Below are positions 11,340 through 21,538 of a stretch of DNA of 64,000 nt, piece after piece; position 1 is the stretch's first letter; each line of letters starts with the position of its first letter. Source of the DNA: Nageia nagi (taxonomy: Eukaryota > Pinophyta); NCBI GenBank assembly GCA_050084985.1, contig JBITNC010000001.1, positions 96,534,001-96,598,000 of the forward strand, written 5' to 3'. Under the pieces are notes generated by a model that had not been told where the DNA came from, did not search any database, and saw only the letters and a program-made list of their open reading frames with translations. A program made the translations under genes and the position numbers.

Positions 11340-11525
11340 GTCGTGTCAGACGAGTTTTGGCGAGTCCGCGGCTAGAAACTTGCGAGTCTCGCCGGGACTC
11401 GGGACTCGCCAAGACTCGCCAAAACTCGCCGAGTCCGGCGAGTTCGAGCTGCCAAGACTCGGCCAGACAGACTCGGACTCGGGACTCGCGAGTTTTGGCG
11501 ATTCCCGGCGAGTTTTGCTACTATG
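11340..11525. repeat. Right subterminal repeats of hAT
   Basis: GAGTC/GACTCG and GGCGAGTTTTGGCGA motifs recur about a dozen times and are the reverse-complement counterpart of the left array. The element ends CTACTATG at 11525. Open frames across this array (11357-11562) merely reflect the repeats. Confidence 0.8.
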
Positions 11526-11533
11526 CTTTATAC
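11526..11533. repeat. hAT target-site duplication, right copy
   Basis: CTTTATAC, identical to 9083-9090. Confidence 0.92.
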
Positions 11534-11960
11534 AAATATTTAATAAAAGGATAGAGTTTTAGGATAGTACTCGACCTAAAATAGTGGTGTGTATTGGTGT
11601 CTTGATAACATATCAAGTAGCTTATTTGTATTTCCATTTTTATACCAAATTATGAGATGATGATTTTGTAATAAGCCCATCCACTTAAAATTTGTAGCTT
11701 GTTGCAACTTTTATTGGGTTTGTAGGCATTGTAATGGTTGATTGTTAGTGTGCACAATGATATCTCTTCTCACTAAGTAATGTTTCCATTTTTTAATAGC
11801 TTGTATAAGAGCAAATAATTCTTTGTAATATACTAGGTAGTTTAAAAAAGCTCCACTAAGTTTTTCTAAATAATTCTTTATTAAATATTTCTTACTAAGT
11901 TTCCTTCCTTGCATAAGCACTACTCCAATTGCTTACCCACTTATGTCAGTCTCTATTTCA
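11534..11960 (-). pseudogene. G2 RNase H remnant
   Basis: Minus strand from about 11960: ETDISG and AIGVVLMQGRKL, then NYLVYYKELFALIQAIKKWKHYL, DIIVHTNNQPLQCLQTQ and KLQQATNFKWMGLLQ. This is the RNase H domain and the start of the link to integrase in a Gypsy pol (TDHE replaced by TNNQ). The hAT insertion lies just after it. Damaged by stops near the linker. Confidence 0.78.
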
Positions 11961-11999
11961 AAATGTTGTTGTAAATTAGGTAATGCTAAGATTGGGACA

Positions 12000-12635
12000 T
12001 TGATAAGCTTCTCCTTTAAAGTGTCAAATGCAACTTCTTTCTGGTTATGTCATTCAATGTAGAAGCAATAGATGAAAAATCAATAATGAACTTCTTGAGG
12101 TATTGAAATTCTCACAAAAAAATTCTTATTTCTGTACATTAATAGGTCTAGGCTAATCAATAATAACCTTCACTTTATTAGGGTCAATTATCAACTATCC
12201 ATCACTAATAATGTGTCCTAGATACAACAAAATGTTTCTTGCTAAACTCACACTTACCCATTTTCAACATCAATCTATTTTCTTTAAGAGTTAGCAACAC
12301 TTGTTTGAGGTGTACTACATGGTATTCCCAAGTTTGACTATACACAAGTATATCATCCAAGTAAATAACTATAAAACAATCAAGAAAATGTCTAAGAACT
12401 TCATTCATTATCCTCATGAAGGTTTCTTATGCATCTCATAGCCAAAAAGGTAGTAAAAGACATTCAAATAATCCCTTTCTTATCGGAATGCAGTATTTTA
12501 GATGTCTTCATCTTTTATTCTAAATTGGTGATAACTACTCCTTATTTACAACTTGGAGAAAAATTTACCCTTTTGTAATTTATCTATATTATCATCAATC
12601 ATTGGCAATATGTAATGGTTCTTGATGGTAGTATT
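12000..12635 (-). pseudogene. G2 reverse transcriptase, C-terminal two thirds
   Basis: Minus strand from the C1 junction: TIKNHYILPMIDDNIDKLQ, GKFFSKL, then MRIMNEVLRHFLDCFIVIYLDDILVYS with the catalytic YLDD box near 12352, and FSKKHFVVSRTHY. These are Gypsy RT fingers and palm. The reading is interrupted between 12420 and 12600. The missing N-terminal part resumes at 21539, on the other side of C1. Confidence 0.85.
12631..12635. repeat. C1 target-site duplication, left copy (GTATT)
   Basis: GTATT precedes the 5' LTR; the identical pentamer at 21534-21538 follows the 3' LTR. Five base pairs is the usual Copia duplication length. Confidence 0.93.
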
Positions 12636-12810
12636 TGTTGAGTATGTGTGATTGAGAAGTGTGATTGTAATTGTTGTCAACAAGATATTGATCGGGTTCC
12701 GGAGGATTAACTAAGTTCCGGAAGTAAAGCGAGACTGTTTGATCGGGTTCCGGAGGTCTAACTGTGTTTCGGAAGAGAAGTGTGATTGGTTGACCGAGTT
12801 CCGGAAGAAA

Positions 12811-13157
12811 TGACGTCAGCGATTTCGGGCTTTCACTCAAAAACCGGAGTCCAAAAGTGATGAGATCGGCAAAGAGAGATTGAAAAGTCCGGAGACAAAA
12901 GTCCGGAAACAAGTGTCCGGAGATGATGACATCATGAGGAAAGAGTGATACTCTATTTCCGGAGTCAGGAAGTGATGACATCATTATGCAGAGTTCAACA
13001 GTCCGGAGACAAATGACCCAAGGTAAAAATCCGGAAACAAACGTCCGGAGGTAAAGATCCGGAAACAAACGTCCGGAGGTAAAGGTCCGGAAATGATGAC
13101 ATCATGCGGAAAGCGTTTTATTCTATTTCCGGAGTCCGGGGAATGATGACATCACAA
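12811..13157 (+). promoter_or_regulatory. CRE/bZIP-like box cluster upstream of C1 TATA
   Basis: A perfect TGACGTCA palindrome lies at 12811-12818. Four GATGACATCA boxes follow (near 12925, 12974, 13097, 13145), the last ending only a few bases before the TATA box. The arrangement fits a bZIP-responsive retrotransposon promoter; that role is inferred. Confidence 0.55.
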
Positions 13158-13165
13158 TATATATA
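13158..13165 (+). promoter_or_regulatory. Probable TATA box of C1 LTR promoter
   Basis: TATATATA immediately after the last TGACATCA box, about 520 bp into the LTR. Transcription would start roughly 30 bp downstream, placing the tandem repeats and hairpin array in the transcribed part. The 3' LTR copy is at about 20284. Confidence 0.55.
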
Positions 13166-13509
13166 GCAAACATCCAGTAAGCGAGGAAAAGAGTTTGGAA
13201 TTATCAGAAAAGCTATCATGAAAAAGACAAAGGGTCCGGAATCGTAAGAAACACCATAGTGAAGAATAAAAGAATCCGGAATTAGCTGAAATTCATGAAG
13301 AAAGAGGTATACTTGTCAAAACAACTCTGTCTGAGAAATAAAGGCGTTCGTCAGTTACAAACAAGGATTCTTTTGATAACGTATAATGACAGGAACAGTT
13401 TCTAGGAGGGTTCTTGATGTGTAACGGTTAAGCATAGGAATAATGTGAAAAATGGAAAAAAGAAAAGCAGCAGAGAGTTGCAGTGTGAACAGTGTGGAAA
13501 TGGCAAGAA

Positions 13510-13695
13510 GTTATGATTGCACAGCTCGAGGAAAGTAGTAGTTGAGTTTGCACAGCTCGAGGAGAGCAGTAGTTGAGATTGCACAGCTCAAGGAGAGTAG
13601 AAGTTATGAGTGCACAGCTCGAGGAGACAGGAAGTAATGAATACACAGCTCGAGGAGAATGGTAGGTGTGAGTTTACAGCTCAAGGAGTAAGTGA
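13510..13695 (+). repeat. 31-bp tandem repeat in C1 LTR, six copies
   Basis: GCACAGCTCGAGGAG and close variants start near 13519, 13550, 13581, 13612, 13643 and 13674, a strict 31-bp period. The 3' LTR carries the same array at about 20636-20821. Confidence 0.88.
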
Positions 13696-13969
13696 AGCAA
13701 GTAATGAGATATGACCATATAAGAATTGGTTTTTTAGTGTAAAAATTGAGAAGGGAGTGAAGTGTGTGCGAAGTGTGTGCGGAGTGTGTGATGAGAAGTG
13801 CATGAAGTGAAGTATGCAAACGCAGATAATTGCATGAATGTGGTGAGCAGAGAAGTGAGTGAAAGCAAGTGCTGTGTGTAAAGTGAAATATCCGAAGTGT
13901 ATGAAGTGAGCATTAGAGCTAGACCATTGAGGGTCTTCTAGAACAGAATCTTTTCTCCATTTGAATGTT

Positions 13970-14222
13970 CTATCAAGTTGGTGCTTGATAGCTGGAGTTG
14001 GTGCTCCAAGCAGTCGGTGCTGCTAATTCTAAAGTGGTAGTTGGTGCTACCCTTCACAGTTGGTGCTGTGGATTTGAGAGCTGGAGTGGATTTGAGAGCT
14101 GGAGTTGGTGCTCCAAGCAGTAGGTGCTGCTATTCTCAAGGTGGTAGTTGGTGCTACCCTTCACAGTTGGTGCTGTGAATCTGTAACCTTTCTTTAATGG
14201 CTGGATTTGGATTGGTGTCCAA
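13970..14222 (+). other. Array of ten hairpins with TTGGTG loop in C1 5' LTR
   Basis: Ten short inverted repeats share a six-base loop TTGGTG (TCGGTG or TAGGTG in two). Stems: CTATCAAG/CTTGATAG (13970-13991), TGGAG/CTCCA (13993-14008 and 14100-14115), AGCAG/CTGCT (14009-14024, 14116-14131), GGTAG/CTACC (14036-14051, 14143-14158), CACAG/CTGTG (14055-14070, 14162-14177), TTGGA/TCCAA (14207-14222). Four of them recur as an ordered block, so part of the array is a duplication. Six different stem sequences are all self-complementary around the same loop. It lies downstream of the TATA box, so it should be in the RNA. Function unknown. Confidence 0.85.
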
Positions 14223-14411
14223 GTAGTCATTTTCGGGGATGTAGCCAAACTGGTGAACCTCGTTACATCTGGTGTTGTGTGATGTACTGGTGTGCTTGCT
14301 CATTTTCTCTAGCTTTTAATCTGTCATTATTAAAGAAGATTGGATAGTGATAATTTATATATACACTGATTCACCCCCCCCCTCTCTCAGTGTCACTCGA
14401 AGAACAACAAT

Positions 14412-14423
14412 TGGTATCAGAGC
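14412..14423 (+). promoter_or_regulatory. C1 primer-binding site
   Basis: TGGTATCAGAGC starts two bases after the 5' LTR. It is the usual plant Copia site complementary to the 3' end of initiator methionine tRNA, which primes minus-strand synthesis. Confidence 0.93.
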
Positions 14424-14473
14424 TAGGTTCCTAAGTAAGCTATAACAGCTAAGGAGATCCGGACAGTGACACT

Positions 14474-17400
14474 ATGGCAAGCGGAGAAGGTTTCTCATCT
14501 AACAAGGCACCACTCTTTGATGGAACCAATTATGGGTTCTGGAAAATTCGGATGAAGACTTATCTCAGTGCATTGGGTTTTGGTACTTGGGATGCCGTTA
14601 AAAGGGGTTACACTCCTCCTCCTACTGGTCCATCAGATGAAGCAGAAAGAAAGGTATTTGAATATGATGCCAAAGCACGAAACGCTCTAATGTGTGGTCT
14701 TGTGGACAGCGAACTGGTAAAAGTTATGGCATGCAAGTCCGCTAAAGAAATATGGAGTAAATTGAAAAGCATTCACGAGGGAGATGACAAAGTCAAGGAA
14801 GCAAAACTCCAAACACATAGAGCTCAATTCGAAGGTCTAAAGATGAATGAAGATGAAACCATTGAAGCCTACATGCTAAGAGTAAATGAAATTACTAATG
14901 CGATCAGAGGCCTTGGAGAAGAGATTGAAGATCATGTCATCGTGAAAAAGGTACTGCGATCTCTCACTTCTCGTTTTGATTCAAAAGTGTCTGCTATTGA
15001 AGAAGCAAAAGATTTGAAAACTTTTAGCATGGATGAATTGCATGGATCGCTAACTGCTTATGAAATGAGGATTGGAAAAACAAAACATTCAGAAAAGGAA
15101 GCAGCGTTTAAGACCAGTAGCAGTAACAACGCCAGAGAAGATTCTGACGATGAGGAACAATCGGATGAAGCAGAAGCAAACTTCATTAGAAAGCTAAAAA
15201 GGGGAAAAGGTAAGTATAAAGGCAAGCTGCCTTTTAAATGTTTTAATTGTGGTGGTATTGGTCACTTTATCTCAAAATGTCCATATAGAAAAACTGATAA
15301 AGATGATCAAGAATCATATTTTGAGAAAAATCGCAAGATGAAATCTCAGGCTCGAAATAGAAAGTCAAATAGACAGAGCCTCTTATCTAGAAATGAAGGC
15401 TCCACTAATGATGATTCCAGTAACGAATCAGAAAAGGAATATAATGAGTCATTATTTATGGCATTTGAAGAAAAACTGAATGTAAATAATCAAAATGACC
15501 AAAAACATAAGAAAGAAGAGACAGATGAAGAAGATGACTGTGAAGTTGAGATTGATATTGAAGAAGAACTAATGACAGCATTGAATGAATTGAATAAAGA
15601 AGTGAAGAAAAATAAGATACTCTCAAAAAGGTGTGATGATGCAAGTACTACTGTAGAAAACCTAAAAATAGAAGTCGAAGAATCCAAGAGGATAAATGAG
15701 AGTTTGGAGGAACAGCTTCTCGAGAAAGTTAAGAATTGTAGTAAGCTCGAAGAAGAAATAACTGGGCTACGTGCACAACTAGAGGAAGTAACCAAGAAAA
15801 TCAGTTCCTTTGAATATCTAGAAGGAAGGTCGACCAAACTTAGCGAAATTATCAACAGTCAAAGAATGTTTTCGGATAAATCTGGTCTGGGATATGAACA
15901 AGGACAATCTTCCAGTAACATAAAAGAGGAAAACACAAAAGAAGCCAAGAAAAGGGAAGGTAGCCCAGAACTGAAGAATGATGGCTTCACTCAAGTGCAG
16001 TCCAGAAGAAGACCCTATGCAGGACAAAGAAAAACTCAGCAACGTAATAGTTACATCCATTCCTTCAATGGATACTGTTTCAAATGCAATGCATATGGGC
16101 ACAAAATTTCTGAATGTAAATACAATATCAAACCAAGAACCTTTGTTACGAGGAATGCATTCGGTCCATTAATGGAGTATCCTGTTAAGTGTTACAACTG
16201 TCGTAAATATGGACACATTGCCAGATTCTGCAGAGTTAATCATGGCATGAGATTCTTCCCACGGAGACAACTTCCTTCCGTAAGACAGAATAAACAGTTT
16301 CAACGCAGTCTTCCACAGAAAGAAGAAAAGTGTAAGAAGAAACAAGGAGCTGAAACAAAAGTAAAACAAGTCTGGAAAGAAAAGGGGAAACTCAAAAAGG
16401 ACAAAGAGTCTTTAATTGTTCAAACTGCATTGAAAGCTCAAGACAAACCTTCACCATGGATATTAGACAGCGGATGCTCAAGTCACATGACAGGTGACAA
16501 AAAGAAATTCCAAAAACTACAAGAATATGAAGGTGGGTCAGTTAGATTTGGAAATAATGATGGCGCACAAATTATCGGCAAAGGGTCTGTCAAAATAAAT
16601 GACGGCAACATCAGATCCGAAGAAGTACTGTTTGTTGTGGGACTGAGGCACAACTTGTTAAGCGTCAGTCAAATATGTGATAAAGGACATGATGTAATTT
16701 TCAAAAGCCATGGTTGTGAGATCCGAAGGGCAAACAGTGGTAGACTGATAGCAGTCGGTACAAGAACCAGCGGGAATCTATACACCTTATCAGATGTATC
16801 AGAAGGATCATGTCTATTAGGCAAAGAGAGTGATGATTGGTTATGGCATAAGAGATTGGGACACATCTGTTTTAAAAACTTGATGAATGTTTGCTCCAAA
16901 AGAGCGGTAAGAGATATGCCCCATATCAGCACACCAGTAAATGATATCTGTGATTCATGCCAAAAGGGAAAACAAACATGGACAAAGTTCAAAGTAAAAG
17001 AGTATCACACAAGCAAACCATTGGAGATTATTCACACCGACTTATGTGGACCAATGAGAACACAAAGCTTCAATGGAGATAAGTATTTTATTCTATTCAT
17101 TGATGATTATTCAAGAATGACTTGGGTGCAATTCTTGAAACATAAATCTGAAGCTTTTGGAATGTTCAAAGCTTTTAAAAACCAAGTAGAAAATCAAATG
17201 GAAAGGAAAATTAAGTGTCTTCGCTCAGACAGGGGAGGTGAGTTCACCTCTGATGAGTTTAATGAGTTTTGCATACAACATGGAATAAAAAGGCAATTCT
17301 CTGCAGCCAGAACTCCACAACAAAATGGAGTAGCTGAAAGGAAAAATAGAGCTGTACAAGAAATGGCTCGAACCATGTTGATAGAAAGCAAGGTCGCTGA

Positions 17401-18541
17401 TAAGTTTTGGAGAGAAGCAGTGCATACTGCAGTACATATTCAAAATAGATGTATGATGCGACCACATGAGGACAAAACACCATATGAATTATGGTTTGGA
17501 AGAAGAGCTACAGTAAGGCATTTCAGGATCTTTGGCAGTAAATGCTACATCAAAAGAATAGAAGAAAATTTAGGAAAGTTTGAGGACAGATCAGACGAAG
17601 GTATCTTTCTTGGGTATTCTTCGAAGAGCAAAGCGTACAGGTGCTACAATAAAAGGACAAAAACAATTGTTGATAGTGCTGATGTCTCGTTTGATGAGCA
17701 AAGAAATCTTCCTAAGAGAAATGATGATGAAAATCTTCCTGATTATCAAGATCCAATTGAAGAAGATAAGCAGAAGAAAAACAAATCTAAGCCTGCCGTA
17801 CAACAATCACAAGGAAAGAAACCAGAAGACTCAAATCCGCCAAGTAACCCAGATAATGATTCAGAGAATGAGGCGGAAGAAGATGAACATTCAAAAACTC
17901 CACCAAAGAGATGGCACAAGGATCATCCACAAGAACAAATTATCGGTGAGTTTCAGACAGGCATTCAAACTCGCAGAGGGGTCTCACACACCTACTCTCT
18001 CCTGTCCAGCATAGAGCCCAAGAATGTCTCAGAAGCCAGCCAAGATGAAAGCTGGATGAGAGCAATGGAGGAAGAACTCACTCAGATTGAAAAGAATGAA
18101 ACATGGGAACTCGTTCCCAGACCAGCCAACAAGAATGTGATTGGCACAAAGTGGGTCTTTCGTAATAAGATGAATGAAGAAGGGAAAGTGGTTCGAAATA
18201 AAGCTAGACTTGTTTGCAAGGGATATGCTCAAGTTGAAGGGATTGATTTTGAAGAAACCTTTGCACCAGTGGCCAGATTAGAAGCCATTCGCATGTTTTT
18301 AGCCTTTGCAGTGTATAAAAACTTTACAGTGTATCAAATGGATGTAAAATCAGCCTTTCTAAATGGCAAAATTGAAGAAGAAGTCTATGTTGAACAGCCA
18401 GATGGTTTCCAATTGGGAGAGAATCCTAATCTGGTATGCAAGCTAAAGAAGGCTCTGTATGGTTTGAAACAGGCACCCGAGCATGGTACTCCAGACTTGA
18501 TGCATACCTTCAGCAGCAGGGCTTTAGAAAAGGAAGGGTAG
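14474..18541 (+). CDS. C1 Gag-Pol, part 1 (Gag, protease, integrase, RT start)
   Basis: A 1355-residue frame. Gag: [14 protein letters not shown] near residue 14, then a UBN2-type gag region to about 200. CCHC knuckle [14 protein letters not shown] at 256-269. A long acidic coiled coil spans about 353-446. Two more knuckles lie at 535-548 ([14 protein letters not shown]) and 573-586 ([14 protein letters not shown]). Protease: [13 protein letters not shown], catalytic DSG at 665-667. Integrase: zinc region [11 protein letters not shown] near 790, core D856, D919 and E955 (NGVAERKNR). RT begins with ETWELVPRP near 1210 and runs to YGLKQAP. A missing base near 18478 then shifts the frame to a stop at 18541. 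Start is the first ATG after the primer site, 64 bp past the LTR. This knuckle-coil-two-knuckle Gag layout is known in plant Copia. Confidence 0.95.
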   Translation: MASGEGFSSNKAPLFDGTNYGFWKIRMKTYLSALGFGTWDAVKRGYTPPPTGPSDEAERKVFEYDAKARNALMCGLVDSELVKVMACKSAKEIWSKLKSIHEGDDKVKEAKLQTHRAQFEGLKMNEDETIEAYMLRVNEITNAIRGLGEEIEDHVIVKKVLRSLTSRFDSKVSAIEEAKDLKTFSMDELHGSLTAYEMRIGKTKHSEKEAAFKTSSSNNAREDSDDEEQSDEAEANFIRKLKRGKGKYKGKLPFKCFNCGGIGHFISKCPYRKTDKDDQESYFEKNRKMKSQARNRKSNRQSLLSRNEGSTNDDSSNESEKEYNESLFMAFEEKLNVNNQNDQKHKKEETDEEDDCEVEIDIEEELMTALNELNKEVKKNKILSKRCDDASTTVENLKIEVEESKRINESLEEQLLEKVKNCSKLEEEITGLRAQLEEVTKKISSFEYLEGRSTKLSEIINSQRMFSDKSGLGYEQGQSSSNIKEENTKEAKKREGSPELKNDGFTQVQSRRRPYAGQRKTQQRNSYIHSFNGYCFKCNAYGHKISECKYNIKPRTFVTRNAFGPLMEYPVKCYNCRKYGHIARFCRVNHGMRFFPRRQLPSVRQNKQFQRSLPQKEEKCKKKQGAETKVKQVWKEKGKLKKDKESLIVQTALKAQDKPSPWILDSGCSSHMTGDKKKFQKLQEYEGGSVRFGNNDGAQIIGKGSVKINDGNIRSEEVLFVVGLRHNLLSVSQICDKGHDVIFKSHGCEIRRANSGRLIAVGTRTSGNLYTLSDVSEGSCLLGKESDDWLWHKRLGHICFKNLMNVCSKRAVRDMPHISTPVNDICDSCQKGKQTWTKFKVKEYHTSKPLEIIHTDLCGPMRTQSFNGDKYFILFIDDYSRMTWVQFLKHKSEAFGMFKAFKNQVENQMERKIKCLRSDRGGEFTSDEFNEFCIQHGIKRQFSAARTPQQNGVAERKNRAVQEMARTMLIESKVADKFWREAVHTAVHIQNRCMMRPHEDKTPYELWFGRRATVRHFRIFGSKCYIKRIEENLGKFEDRSDEGIFLGYSSKSKAYRCYNKRTKTIVDSADVSFDEQRNLPKRNDDENLPDYQDPIEEDKQKKNKSKPAVQQSQGKKPEDSNPPSNPDNDSENEAEEDEHSKTPPKRWHKDHPQEQIIGEFQTGIQTRRGVSHTYSLLSSIEPKNVSEASQDESWMRAMEEELTQIEKNETWELVPRPANKNVIGTKWVFRNKMNEEGKVVRNKARLVCKGYAQVEGIDFEETFAPVARLEAIRMFLAFAVYKNFTVYQMDVKSAFLNGKIEEEVYVEQPDGFQLGENPNLVCKLKKALYGLKQAPEHGTPDLMHTFSSRALEKEG

Positions 18542-19548
18542 ACAGCAATTTATACATTAAATCAGATAAAGGAAATCTGCTAATAGTTGTTGTCTATGTG
18601 GATGATATAATTTTTGGAGGAAGCAAGAATGAGCTGTGTAAAAATCTTGCTAACAACATGCAAACAGAATTCGAAATGTCTATGATAGGTGAGCTTGCAT
18701 TCTTTCTTGGCCTGCAAATCAATCAGTTGAAGAATGGCATGTTCATTTCTCAAACCAAATATGTTAAGGAGATGCTGAAGAAGTTCACTATGGAAGACTG
18801 TAAGCCTGTGAGCACTCCTATGACAACAGGCTGCAAATTAAGCAAGAATGACAAAGCACCAACAGTAGATCAAACACAGTACAGGTCAATGATAGGAAGT
18901 TTGTTATATTTGACAGCTACTAGACCAGACATTCTTCAAGCTGTATGTATGGTTGCTCGATTTCAAGAAAATCCCAAAGAGACCCATGTTACTGCAGTAA
19001 AGAGAATTTTCAGATACCTCAAAGGAACAGTAGAATATGGCTTATGGTATCCCAGAGAAAAGAACTTTACACTTACTGCTTTTTCAGATGCAGACTGGGC
19101 AGGATGCGTGGATGATAGGAAGAGCACCAGCGGAGGAGCATTTTATTTGGGTAATAATCTTGTTGGCTGGCACAGTAAAAAGCAAGACTCTGTATCCCTA
19201 TCTACAGCAGAAGCAGAGTATATAGCAGCTACTTCTTGCTGCACACAGCTTCTATGGATGAAGCAGATGCTCAACGATTTTGGTATACAGATTAATGAGC
19301 CCATAACAATTCAGTGTGATAACAAAAGTGCAATCAATATTTCCAAAAATCCTGTTATGCACTCACGCACAAAGCATATTGCAATCAGATATCACTTTCT
19401 CAAAGAAAAAGTGGCGCAAGGAGAAGTGCAGCTAGATTTTATCCCAACCACAGAGCAAGTAGCCGACATTTTTACAAAGCCCTTGTCCAAGGACGTCTTT
19501 GAATATCTACGAACCAAGCTAGGAGTTGCTGTCTTGCCCAAGCATTAG
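18436..19548 (+). CDS. C1 Pol, part 2 (RT palm, RNase H), shifted frame
   Basis: The +1-shifted continuation of Pol. Real homology begins at about residue 14 ([11 protein letters not shown]); the first residues only reflect open frame and the listed ATG is not a genuine start. Catalytic YVDD is at 18595-18606. RT then continues ([31 protein letters not shown]) into RNase H with [29 protein letters not shown] and [16 protein letters not shown], ending KH-stop at 19548. All RT and RNase H motifs are otherwise intact, so the single indel near 18478 is the one visible lesion. Confidence 0.93.
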   Translation: MQAKEGSVWFETGTRAWYSRLDAYLQQQGFRKGRVDSNLYIKSDKGNLLIVVVYVDDIIFGGSKNELCKNLANNMQTEFEMSMIGELAFFLGLQINQLKNGMFISQTKYVKEMLKKFTMEDCKPVSTPMTTGCKLSKNDKAPTVDQTQYRSMIGSLLYLTATRPDILQAVCMVARFQENPKETHVTAVKRIFRYLKGTVEYGLWYPREKNFTLTAFSDADWAGCVDDRKSTSGGAFYLGNNLVGWHSKKQDSVSLSTAEAEYIAATSCCTQLLWMKQMLNDFGIQINEPITIQCDNKSAINISKNPVMHSRTKHIAIRYHFLKEKVAQGEVQLDFIPTTEQVADIFTKPLSKDVFEYLRTKLGVAVLPKH

Positions 19549-19761
19549 CTGGCTCGAAACGTCGCCTTCTCAGGGGGAGTACTTATTTTTTCTTTTCTAT
19601 AGCCTATGTTCACTCCTAATTTCCTGAGAATGTAGTGTATGGACTCAGGGGGAGTCTGTAAATGCCCTTTGTTATTGTTGACAAAGGGGGAGAAGTGTCC
19701 TGAATTTGGTATCTGATCAAGTGGTGTTAATGGTGTTGCCAACAATTCCAAAGGGGGAGAT
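19549..19761 (+). other. C1 3' UTR with four purine tracts, hairpin and polypurine tract
   Basis: AGGGGGAG-type tracts occur near 19572, 19648, 19684 and at the LTR border (19750-19761, the expected plus-strand primer). A perfect stem CCCTTTGT (19665-19672) / ACAAAGGG (19681-19688) with an 8-base loop overlaps the third tract. C0 keeps the same layout at 375-601. Confidence 0.8.
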
Positions 19762-21533
19762 TGTTGAGTAGGTGTGATTGAGAAGTGTGATTGTAATTGT
19801 TGTCAACAAGATATTGATCGGGTTCCGGAGGATTAACTAAGTTCCGGAAGTAAAGCGAGACTGTTTGATCGGGTTCCGGAGGTCTAACTGTGTTTCGGAA
19901 GAGAAGTGTGATTGGTTGACCGAGTTCCGGAAGAAATGACGTCAGCGATTTCGGGCTTTCACTCAAAAACCGGAGTCCAGAAGTGATGAGATCGGCAAAG
20001 AGAGATTGAAAAGTCCGGAGACAAAAGTCCGGAAACAAGTGTCCGGAGATGATGACATCATGAGGAAAGAGTGATACTCTATTTCCAGATTCAGGAAGTG
20101 ATGACATCATTATGCAGAGTTCAAAAGTCCGGAGACAAATGACCCAAGGTAAAAATCCGGAAACAAACGTCCGGAGGTAAAGATCCGGAAACAAACGTCC
20201 GGAGGTAAAGGTCCGGAAATGATGACATCATGCGGAAAGCATTTTATTCTATTTCCGGAGTCCGGGGAATGATGACATCACAATATATATAGCAAACATC
20301 CAGTAAGCGAGGAAAAGAGTCTGGAATTATCAGAAAAGCTATCATGAAAAAGACAAAGGGTCCGGAATCGTAAGAAACACCATAGTGAAGAATAAAAGAA
20401 TCCAGAATTAGCTGAAATTCATGAAGAAAGAGGTATACTTGTCAAAACAACTCTGTCTGAGAAATAAAGGCGTTCGTCAGTTACAAACAAGGATTCTTTT
20501 GATAACGTATAATGACAGGAACAGTTTCTAGGAGGGTTCTTGATGTGTAACGGTTAAGCATAGGAATAATGTGAAAAATGGAAAAAAGAAAAGCAGCAGA
20601 GAGTTGCAGTGTGAACAGTGTGGAAATGGCAAGAAGTTATGATTGCACAGCTCGAGGAAAGCAGTAGTTGAGTTTGCACAGCTCGAGGAGAGCAGTAGTT
20701 GAGATTGCACAGCTCAAGGAGAGTAGAAGTTATGAGTGCACAGCTCGAGGAGACAGGAAGTAATGAATACACAGCTCGAGGAGAATGGTAGGTGTGAGTT
20801 TACAGCTCAAGGAGTAAGTGAAGCAAGTAATGAGATATGACCATATAAGAATTGGTTTTTTAGTGTAAAAATTGAGAAGGGAGTGAAGTGTGTGCGAAGT
20901 GTGTGCGGAGTGTGTGATGAGAAGTGCATGAAGTGAAGTATGCAAACGCAGATAATTGCATGAATGTGGTGAGCAGAGAAGTGAGTGAAAGCAAGTGCTA
21001 TGTGTAAAGTGAAATATCCGAAGTGTATGAAGTGAGCATTAGAGCTAGACCATTGAGGGTCTTCTAGAACAGAATCTTTTCTCCATTTGAATGTTCTATC
21101 AAGTTGGTGCTTGATAGCTGGAGTTGGTGCTCCAAGCAGTCGGTGTTGCTAATTCTAAAGTGGTAGTTGGTGCTACCCTTCACAGTTGGTGCTGTGGATT
21201 TGAGAGCTGGAGTGGATTTGAGAGCTGGAGTTGGTGCTCCAAGCAGTAGGTGCTGCTATTCTCAAGGTGGTAGTTGGTGCTACCCTTCACAGTTGGTGCT
21301 GTGAATCTGTAAGCTTTCTTTAATGGCTGGATTTGGATTGGTGTCCAAGTAGTCATTTTCGGGGATGTAGCCAAACTGGTGAACCTCGTTACATCTGGTG
21401 TTGTGTGATGTACTGGTGTGCTTGCTCATTTTCTCTAGCTTTTAATCTGTCATTATTAAAGAAGATTGGATAGTGATAATTTATATATACACTGATTCAC
21501 CCCCCCCCTCTCAGTGTCACTCGAAGAACAACA
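19762..21533 (+). repeat. C1 3' LTR (1772 bp)
   Basis: Begins TGTTGAGTAGG after the polypurine tract, ends GAACAACA. By-eye differences from the 5' LTR: about twelve substitutions and loss of one CT in the C-run tail. One change (C to T in the third hairpin, near 21145) turns a G-C pair into G-T and so keeps pairing. Confidence 0.95.
21096..21348 (+). other. Hairpin array, 3' LTR copy
   Basis: Same ten hairpins as 13970-14222, shifted by exactly 7126 bp. Confidence 0.85.
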
Positions 21534-21538
21534 GTATT
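21534..21538. repeat. C1 target-site duplication, right copy (GTATT)
   Basis: Identical to 12631-12635 and followed by the resumed G2 RT sequence. Confidence 0.93.

Larger units (their letters stand above)
9091..11525 (-). mobile_element. hAT transposon, 2435 bp, internally deleted
   Basis: Left end CATAGTAGTAAA and right end (reverse complement) CATAGTAGCAAAA form the terminal inverted repeats. Perfect 8-bp duplications CTTTATAC flank it. Both ends are packed with ACTCGG/ACTCGCC subterminal repeats. Inside is a minus-strand three-exon gene encoding a BED finger joined to the hAT C-terminal dimerisation domain with the catalytic core missing. It sits between the RNase H and integrase parts of G2. 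Clean ends suggest movement by a transposase supplied in trans. Confidence 0.92.
12636..14409 (+). repeat. C1 5' LTR (1774 bp)
   Basis: Begins TGTTGAGTATG and ends GAACAACA, directly before the primer-binding site. Order inside: TCCGGA-rich U3 with TGACATCA boxes (12700-13155), TATA box (13158), 31-bp tandem repeats (13510-13690), hairpin array (13970-14222), C-run (about 14375). The minus-strand open frames across it are by-products of these repeats. Confidence 0.95.
12636..21533 (+). mobile_element. Ty1/Copia element C1, near complete, 8898 bp
   Basis: Both LTRs (1774 and 1772 bp), primer-binding site, gag-pol, polypurine tract and 5-bp duplications are present. About twelve substitutions and one 2-bp indel separate the LTRs by eye, about 0.7%, so insertion was recent on a plant time scale. 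The only clear coding defect is one frameshift in RT near 18478. It inserted into the RT of G2 in the opposite orientation. No env-like frame follows pol. Confidence 0.95.

Noticed and set aside
11357-11562. Two plus-strand frames with GLGTRQDS-like sequence
   Set aside because: Produced by the ACTCGCC subterminal repeats of the hAT end.
12595-14248. Minus-strand open frames across the C1 5' LTR (and 19545-21374 in the 3' LTR)
   Set aside because: They lie on tandem repeats and hairpins, occur identically in both LTRs and oppose the element's transcription; no protein family is visible.
15456-18232. Minus-strand and alternative-frame open runs inside C1 gag-pol
   Set aside because: Shadows of a well-supported plus-strand polyprotein.
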